Assembly (NCBI GenBank): GCA_029007015.1 | Contig: JAQXHB010000033.1 | Coordinates: 1-27,629 of the forward strand | Reading direction: 5' to 3' | DNA: 27,629 bases | Source: Bacillota bacterium | GTDB taxonomy: Bacteria > Bacillota > Clostridia > Oscillospirales > Acutalibacteraceae | In this document: positions 22,899 to 27,629 of the stretch, in pieces | Layout: the number at the start of each line of letters is the position of its first letter | How positions within the stretch are numbered: position 1 is the first letter of the stretch | Made by a program: the position numbers and the translations under genes | Notes under the pieces: generated by a model | Told to the model about the DNA's origin: nothing | Seen by the model: only the letters and a program-made list of their open reading frames with translations | Database searches by the model: none

Positions 22899-24953
22899 AT
22901 GGATAAGTTTTTAGGAAAGCGCCTTGACGGCAGATACGAGATTCAGGATATTATAGGCATCGGCGGAATGGCCGTTGTTTACAAAGCGTACGATAATATC
23001 GAAAATAAGGTTGTCGCCGTCAAAATTCTTAAAGAGGAATACGGCACAAACAATGAATTTCTGCGCCGATTCAAAAACGAGTCAAAGGCCGTATCTGTGC
23101 TCAATCACCCGAATATTGTCAAAATTTACGATGTCAGTTTCGGGGATAATTTCCAGTACATTGTCATGGAGTACATCGACGGCATCACACTGAAAGAATA
23201 CATCGCCCGGCAGGGTGTATTAACATGGAAAGAAGCGGTGTTTTTCACCGTCCAGATACTGCATGCGCTGCAGCACGCCCACGATAAAGGTATCGTACAC
23301 CGCGATGTCAAGCCGCAGAATATACTTATGCTGCGCGACGGCACCATCAAGGTGACCGACTTCGGCATTGCACGTTTTGCACGCAGTGACGAGCACACCA
23401 TTACTGACAAGGCTATCGGCTCTGTGCACTATATCAGCCCGGAGCAGGCACGCGGTGACACTATTGATGAAAAGGCCGATTTGTACTCGGTCGGCGTACT
23501 GCTGTATGAAATGCTCACCGGCTCACTGCCGTTCCAGGCTGACAGTGCTGTCAGCGTGGCAATTATGCAGATGCAAATCGACGCTAAGCCTCCGCGCGAG
23601 ATAAATCCCGACATACCGGTCGGACTGGAGCAGATTACCATGCGCGCCATGCGCAAAAATCCCAACAAGCGCTATTTGTCAGATTCTGAAATGCTCCGTG
23701 ACCTCGAGGAGTTCAAACGCAACCCGAGCGTAGTGTTTAATTATGACACCTTCGACTTCGCGTCGATTGACGACAGTCCCACAAGATATGTTGATACACG
23801 CGCTGTGGCGGCGGCAACCGCCGCGAGCAAAATCGACCAACTGTACGGAACCGCAACTAACAATACCGTTGACGAGTTTGACAGTTTATCAGGCAGCAAT
23901 GCCTCTGATGACGAAGACGATGACGAGGAGAAAAAGCGCTCATCGTTAATTCCGGCGCTGGCGGCAGTGGCCGTGGCTTTGTTTGTCATTTTGGCCGGCT
24001 TTGGCACATTTGTACTCATCAAGGCGTTTGGCGGCAAAACCGGCGACATAACCTGCCCGAGTGTAATCGGTCAGGACTACCTCGAGGCCACCGAGAAGTA
24101 CAGCGATTCGGTCGAACTGGTTGTAAAGGAATGGCGCTTCAACGACGAGTACAAATACGGCCAGATAATTGAACAGCAGTACGACCCCGGCAAGTCTCTC
24201 AAAAAGGGCTCGCAGGTCAACATCATCGTCAGCAAAGGTGTTCAGACCTTCAATATTCCCGATGTTTACGGTATGACCAGTGCAAAGGCCAAACAAACTC
24301 TTGAGGAATACGGTCTCAATACAGCGTTCAATATAATCCACGAAACAAGCGAGACCATTGAAAAAGATATTGTTATCAAGACCGACCCGCAGCACGGCGC
24401 GTTGGTAACAGCCGACACGGTTATCAGCATTTATGTCAGCGCCGGCAAACCGACTGTTTACACAACCGTTCCGTCGGTGACAAATATCAAACTTGACCTT
24501 GCCAAGGAGATGCTTGAGCGCAGCCGCTTGAAGGTTGGCTCGATTGTACGCGAGGACAGCGACATGCCCGAGGGCTTTGTTTTGACGCAGAGCATCAAGG
24601 CAGGCTCTTCGGTGGGCGAATACTCGTCGGTCGATTTGGTGGTCAGCACCGGCGTTGAGCCAACCGAATACAAAATTGACATCACCGTTGTCAAACCGTC
24701 CAATTACCCAGACAAAGCCTATGCCGTTGTAGCCGAGTTGAACACATCCTCCGGCAGTAAGTCCAAGCAAACCCAGACCAACAAAACCGGCGTGACAAGT
24801 TTCAAATTCTCATTCAAGACGACATCCGAGAAATGCACAATTTATGTAACTCTGGATGGACATTCCTATCAGGAATACAGTGTCAACCGAGGCATTGCCA
24901 CATTGACAGACGAAAAAACACTTGTCTTTGATGAGTCATCTTCGGATGATTGA
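22899..24953 (+). CDS. prkC: PASTA-domain Ser/Thr protein kinase (PrkC/Stk)
   Basis: This 684-aa membrane kinase senses cell-wall fragments. The N-terminal kinase domain spans about 12-275, with glycine loop GIGGMAVVYK, Lys42 (VAVKIL), HRDVKPQN (134-141) and DFG (154-156), and an activation loop with several Thr. A Ser/Asp-rich juxtamembrane linker (about 285-347, with an acidic run near 337-344) precedes one membrane helix (350-376). Three PASTA repeats follow (about 381-446, 451-514 and 521-584). The last 100 residues (587-684) form a beta-rich extension with an SSGSKSKQTQT linker, not part of standard PrkC. GGAGG lies before the ATG. It pairs with the phosphatase upstream; rsgA, a ribosome GTPase whose Bacillus orthologue is a PrkC substrate, follows. 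Confidence 0.95.
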   Translation: MDKFLGKRLDGRYEIQDIIGIGGMAVVYKAYDNIENKVVAVKILKEEYGTNNEFLRRFKNESKAVSVLNHPNIVKIYDVSFGDNFQYIVMEYIDGITLKEYIARQGVLTWKEAVFFTVQILHALQHAHDKGIVHRDVKPQNILMLRDGTIKVTDFGIARFARSDEHTITDKAIGSVHYISPEQARGDTIDEKADLYSVGVLLYEMLTGSLPFQADSAVSVAIMQMQIDAKPPREINPDIPVGLEQITMRAMRKNPNKRYLSDSEMLRDLEEFKRNPSVVFNYDTFDFASIDDSPTRYVDTRAVAAATAASKIDQLYGTATNNTVDEFDSLSGSNASDDEDDDEEKKRSSLIPALAAVAVALFVILAGFGTFVLIKAFGGKTGDITCPSVIGQDYLEATEKYSDSVELVVKEWRFNDEYKYGQIIEQQYDPGKSLKKGSQVNIIVSKGVQTFNIPDVYGMTSAKAKQTLEEYGLNTAFNIIHETSETIEKDIVIKTDPQHGALVTADTVISIYVSAGKPTVYTTVPSVTNIKLDLAKEMLERSRLKVGSIVREDSDMPEGFVLTQSIKAGSSVGEYSSVDLVVSTGVEPTEYKIDITVVKPSNYPDKAYAVVAELNTSSGSKSKQTQTNKTGVTSFKFSFKTTSEKCTIYVTLDGHSYQEYSVNRGIATLTDEKTLVFDESSSDD

Positions 24954-24961
24954 GGTAATAA

Positions 24962-25843
24962 ATGAGCGATTTCAGCGGCAGAATAGTAAAGGCATTATCC
25001 GGATTTTACTATGTAGAAAAAGATAATAGAATTATTGAATGCAGGGCACGGGGTATCTTTCGCAAGAGAGGCGCTCCGCCTCTTGTTGGCGATATTGCCG
25101 CTGTCACAATGAGCGGTGACAGCGGTGTCATTGACGCTGTGCATGAGCGTAAAAGCGCCTTTGTGCGCCCGCCGCTTGCAAATATCGACCGGCTTTACAT
25201 CGTTTCCTCCTTTTCATCGCCTGAGCCCAACGCATTTATCATCGACAAATTGACCGTTACCGCCGAGAGGGCATCGGTCGAGCCGGTCATTGTATTTAAC
25301 AAATGCGACACCGGCAATTTTGATAGGTGGAAGTCAATTTATGAGCACGCCGGCTTCAGGGTGTTCGTTGTCTCTGCCGCGAGCGGTGAGGGCATTGAAG
25401 GGCTAAAAGCGGACATGAGCGGCTGTTTTTGTGCATTTACCGGCAACTCGGGTGTGGGCAAATCGAGCCTGATAAACGCCATTGCTCCTGAATTGGGACT
25501 GCAAACCGGCCAACTCAGTGACAAACTCGGGCGCGGACGCCATACCACCAGACACACGCAAATGTATCCTGTCGGCAGCGGGTATATTGCCGACACGCCG
25601 GGATTTGCCACCGTTGAATGTGAACATATCGACAAGCACCAACTGGTGCAGTATTTCAGGGATATTGCCGAACACGGCGACAGGTGCCGCTTTACCGGCT
25701 GTTCGCACACCGCCGAGGCGGGGTGTGCCGTCAGGTCGGCGGTTGATAACGGGCAAATTGAGCCGACGAGGTATATGAGTTATTGCCGACTGTATGATGA
25801 ATGTGCATCTGTAAATGAATGGGATTTGAACAAAAGAAAATGA
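24962..25843 (+). CDS. rsgA: Ribosome small-subunit-dependent GTPase RsgA (YloQ)
   Basis: The 293-aa circularly permuted GTPase aids late 30S maturation. An N-terminal OB-fold (about 1-70) is followed by G4 NKCD (113-116), then G1 GNSGVGKSS (161-169), the switch GRGRHTTRH, and G3 DTPG (211-214). The C-terminal zinc finger is CRFTGCSHTAEAGC. The motif order G4-G1-G3 proves the permutation. GAGGTAA lies before the ATG, eight bases after the kinase stop. Its stop overlaps the start of thiN (ATGA). In Bacillus rpe lies between these two genes. Confidence 0.96.
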   Translation: MSDFSGRIVKALSGFYYVEKDNRIIECRARGIFRKRGAPPLVGDIAAVTMSGDSGVIDAVHERKSAFVRPPLANIDRLYIVSSFSSPEPNAFIIDKLTVTAERASVEPVIVFNKCDTGNFDRWKSIYEHAGFRVFVVSAASGEGIEGLKADMSGCFCAFTGNSGVGKSSLINAIAPELGLQTGQLSDKLGRGRHTTRHTQMYPVGSGYIADTPGFATVECEHIDKHQLVQYFRDIAEHGDRCRFTGCSHTAEAGCAVRSAVDNGQIEPTRYMSYCRLYDECASVNEWDLNKRK

Positions 25844-26463
25844 GAGCGATTTTATTAGCAGGCGCGCCGATTACCGACTATGACTGCATTTTGAAAATGA
25901 TTAGAAGTGACGATTTCATCGCATGTGCCGATTCCGGACTCACACATGCGGCAAAGATGGGATTGCATGTCAGTTTGGCAGTAGGTGACTTTGACTCATT
26001 CAGCGGCAAGGTCAATGCCGATGAGATAATAACTCTGCCGTGTAAAAAAGATGACACCGACGCCATGGCGCTGGCTCGGCTGTTGGTCGACCGTGGTTTT
26101 GACGAGGTGCTCATGCTCGGCTGTAGCGGCGCGCGGCTTGACCACACGCTCGGCGCAATATCGGTTTTGCTCTATCTGCGCGAGCAGGGGATACGGGTGT
26201 CAATGAGCGACGAGCGTCACACGGTATATGCCGTAATGAATGAATCAGTATGCCATCCCATCGGCGTCGGCAACACCTTTTCGCTCCTTCCGTTTGCGTG
26301 CGGCAGGGCAGAGGGAGTCAGCGTCAGCGGCGCTGAATACGCGCTCGAAAATGCGGTAATCACAGCCGATTATCCCATTGGCGTGAGCAATGTTGCGACC
26401 GATGAAAAAGTGAAAATTTCGGTCAAAAAGGGCACTTTGTTGCTGATAACGGCTAAAGATTAA
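25840..26463 (+). CDS. thiN: Thiamine pyrophosphokinase
   Basis: The 207-aa enzyme transfers pyrophosphate from ATP to thiamine. The motifs ADSG (34-37 region), VGDFDS, KKDDTDAMAL, GCSGARLDHTLGAI and GVSN near the C-terminus mark the family. The ATG at 25840 (overlapping the rsgA stop as ATGA) gives MRAILLAG, the usual start; a longer frame from 25819 adds seven residues that belong to the rsgA coding region. Translation is probably coupled to rsgA. Confidence 0.93.
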   Translation: MRAILLAGAPITDYDCILKMIRSDDFIACADSGLTHAAKMGLHVSLAVGDFDSFSGKVNADEIITLPCKKDDTDAMALARLLVDRGFDEVLMLGCSGARLDHTLGAISVLLYLREQGIRVSMSDERHTVYAVMNESVCHPIGVGNTFSLLPFACGRAEGVSVSGAEYALENAVITADYPIGVSNVATDEKVKISVKKGTLLLITAKD

Positions 26464-26516
26464 CATTTTTTTATCTCCTGCGTATATTGGTAATAGGCGT
26501 AGGGGAGGTGCTCTGT

Positions 26517-26678
26517 ATGAGAAATAAGCGCAGAAAAAGGTGCTGGACAGCATCATCGGTTGTCGCGGTGGCATTTGTATTTGGCCTGTTTGCCGCATTT
26601 TGCTTGCCGACGGCGTGTCTAATTGCTGTGTTGGCCATTTCGGTTCTGCTGCTCGGCATCTCCTGTGCCAAATACTGA
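26517..26678 (+). CDS. 53-aa membrane microprotein next to spoVM
   Basis: This ATG frame has an excellent site (AGGGGAGG, 26501-26508, eight bases upstream). The protein opens with a strongly basic MRNKRRKR, then has two hydrophobic stretches (about 11-29 and 33-50) separated by a short CLPTAC turn, and ends CAKY. This suggests a two-pass hairpin or a single long membrane insert with the N-terminus in the cytoplasm. I know of no characterised family; short proteins with a basic head and a proline turn occur in clostridia. It sits between thiN and spoVM, with 53 bases before it and 21 bases before the spoVM start, so it is probably co-transcribed with spoVM. A sporulation or forespore-membrane role is a guess from position only. 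Confidence 0.75.
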   Translation: MRNKRRKRCWTASSVVAVAFVFGLFAAFCLPTACLIAVLAISVLLLGISCAKY

Positions 26679-26699
26679 GATTATGGGGAGTTGGCACTG

Positions 26700-26786
26700 A
26701 TGCAAGTGGTAGTTGTGAAAAGTCCAAAGGCGCTCAGAGGAATACTGCGAGTGATTTTCGGCATAAAAAACAAGAAAAACTCATAA
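26700..26786 (+). CDS. spoVM: Stage V sporulation protein SpoVM (28 aa)
   Basis: This 28-codon gene encodes an amphipathic helix that recognises the positively curved forespore surface and anchors SpoIVA to begin coat assembly. Compared from memory with the 26-residue Bacillus subtilis protein, ten positions are identical with no gap: Met1, Lys7, Pro9, Lys10, Leu12, Gly14, Ile15, Arg17, Gly21 and Lys25. Pro9, needed for curvature recognition in Bacillus, is kept. The start ATG at 26700 is nine bases after GGGGAG. The gene follows thiN as in Bacillus (one microprotein gene intervenes) and is followed at once by a terminator. The C-terminus is basic (KNKKNS). It is so short that automatic gene callers easily miss it. 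Confidence 0.9.
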   Translation: MQVVVVKSPKALRGILRVIFGIKNKKNS

Positions 26787-26790
26787 TACA

Positions 26791-26823
26791 TAAAAATCGG
26801 TCTGCATATGTAGGCCGATTTTT
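26791..26823 (+). terminator. Terminator closing the yicC-spoVM unit
   Basis: AAAAATCGGTCT pairs with AGGCCGATTTTT (one T-G pair) around GCATATGT, with a T-run in the right arm. It starts five bases after the spoVM stop and marks the end of the long housekeeping transcript. Confidence 0.85.
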
Positions 26824-26843
26824 ATGTATTAAGCAGAAATCTT

Positions 26844-26894
26844 CACGATGACTTTATTGACATTTTTGAAAAAGCGTGTTAACATATCATCGTG
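26844..26894 (+). promoter_or_regulatory. degV promoter flanked by an inverted repeat
   Basis: A perfect TTGACA (26857-26862), 17 bases, then TAACAT (26880-26885) preceded by TGT, giving an extended -10. CACGATGA (26844-26851) lies just upstream of the -35 and its exact inverse TCATCGTG (26887-26894) just after the -10; the half-sites are centred 43 bases apart. They may be operator half-sites for a regulator that clamps the promoter. Confidence 0.65.
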
Positions 26895-26936
26895 GATGAA
26901 ATAATACACTGCACCTAAACGAAACGGAGATTTGAT

Positions 26937-27629
26937 ATGAGTAATTATTTGATTATGTCCGATTCAGGATGCGACATTTGTCCTGAACTGCTGGCCGAAT
27001 GGGGCGTAAAACAGATTCAAATGAGTTTCATGTTTGAAAACGCTCAGTTTGACGATAAGAATAACTTAAAAGGCTTTTACGACTGCATGCGTCAGGGCGG
27101 CATTGCCAAAACCGCGGCAATTAACCCCGACACATTTTATAATGAATTTAAATCAGTCTTAACCGACGGACTCGACATTCTGTATCTCGCATTTTCATCG
27201 GGGCTCAGCACTACATGCAACTCGGCCAAAATTGCCGCAGAGGAACTGGCCGAGGAATTTCCCGACAGAAAGATTGCCATAGTCGATTCGCTGTGCGCTT
27301 CTGCCGGTCAGGGTATGTTAATTTATCTGGTCAATCAGAAAAGAAATGAGTACGACTCGGTTGACCAATTGGCCGCATATGCCGAGAGTATCAAGATGAA
27401 TATCTGCCACTGGTTTACGGTAGACGACCTGGTTTATCTCAAAAGGGGCGGACGAGTCAGCCCGACCGTCGCATTTGTAGGCGGTGTGCTTGGAATCAAG
27501 CCGGTCCTTCATGTTGATAATGAAGGTCATCTGATTAGCGTGTCTAAGGTTCGCGGCCGCGCAGCATCCATAGCCGCACTGGCCAAAAAATACGGCGAAT
27601 TGGCTCAAGATACCGCCGGAGGCACTGTT
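26937..27629 (+). CDS. DegV/FakB-family fatty-acid-binding protein (3' end outside window)
   Basis: The first 231 residues are visible. MSNYLIMSDSGCDI carries the DegV N-terminal phosphate-site motif, AFSSGLSTTCNSAK the second conserved region, IVDSLCASAGQG the third, and LVYLKRGGRVSP the GRxS region. FakB-type proteins bind a fatty acid and present it to the kinase FakA for phosphorylation, so exogenous fatty acids can enter phospholipids; other DegV proteins are less well understood. ACGGAGA precedes the ATG. The gene has its own promoter and is separated from spoVM by a terminator. An isolated FakA-like module is encoded at 3773-4024. Confidence 0.92.
   Translation, partial: MSNYLIMSDSGCDICPELLAEWGVKQIQMSFMFENAQFDDKNNLKGFYDCMRQGGIAKTAAINPDTFYNEFKSVLTDGLDILYLAFSSGLSTTCNSAKIAAEELAEEFPDRKIAIVDSLCASAGQGMLIYLVNQKRNEYDSVDQLAAYAESIKMNICHWFTVDDLVYLKRGGRVSPTVAFVGGVLGIKPVLHVDNEGHLISVSKVRGRAASIAALAKKYGELAQDTAGGTV

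Noticed and set aside
23946..24770. 274-codon open frame on the minus strand
   Set aside because: It is opposite the PASTA repeats of the kinase, with no recognisable motif or ribosome binding site.
1..27629. tRNA, rRNA, CRISPR array, insertion sequence, known riboswitch
   Set aside because: Nothing with the expected structure or conserved sequence was recognised on either strand by eye.

Overview
The window comes from a spore-forming, low-to-medium GC Firmicute, most likely a clostridial (Oscillospiraceae/Ruminococcaceae-like) genome. Three things point there. First, the gene order yicC-remA-gmk-rpoZ-priA-def-fmt-(yugP)-rsmB-rlmN-stp-prkC-rsgA-thiN-spoVM follows the Bacillus/Clostridium housekeeping cluster. 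Second, two spore-coat morphogenesis genes are present, a SipL-type protein and SpoVM. Third, the promoters are sigma-A-like, the Shine-Dalgarno sites are strong, and TTG/GTG starts are common. No rRNA, tRNA, CRISPR array or transposase gene was found.

Region 1 (1-2250) is AT-rich and looks accessory. It holds the tail of an unidentified gene, a nucleoside-hydrolase-family protein bracketed by two copies of a 38-bp direct repeat, and a small multi-pass membrane protein. Region 2 (2250-5755) holds a lipoprotein and a calcineurin-like phosphoesterase in one unit, then an orphan 83-aa FakA-middle-domain-like protein with its own promoter and terminator, then the SipL-like protein, which ends at a long hairpin. 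An XRE regulator lies convergent to it.

Region 3 (6300-11255) is one operon-like run from a clear promoter: murI, a DUF1934 gene, argS, a DUF218 membrane protein, a histidine phosphatase and ruvX, closed by a hairpin terminator. A shortened WYL-type regulator follows, convergent with ychF on the minus strand.

Region 4 (13138-26823) is the large housekeeping unit: yicC, remA, gmk, rpoZ, priA, def, fmt, a yugP-type peptidase, rsmB (broken by a one-base frameshift), rlmN, the PP2C phosphatase and PASTA kinase pair, rsgA, thiN, a 53-aa membrane microprotein and the 28-aa SpoVM, ending at an intrinsic terminator. The genes coaBC and rpe, present at the matching places in Bacillus subtilis, are absent. 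The unit links nucleotide and RNA metabolism, replication restart, translation initiation, ribosome maturation, cell-wall signalling and sporulation.

Region 5 is a degV/fakB-family gene running off the right edge, behind a promoter flanked by an 8-bp inverted repeat.

The most notable points are the 28-codon spoVM with a co-located 53-aa membrane microprotein, the stand-alone FakA-like module, the rsmB frameshift, the truncated WYL regulator, the C-terminal extension of the PASTA kinase, and several motif substitutions in enzymes (PriA, Gmk, MurI, Def and the nucleoside hydrolase).
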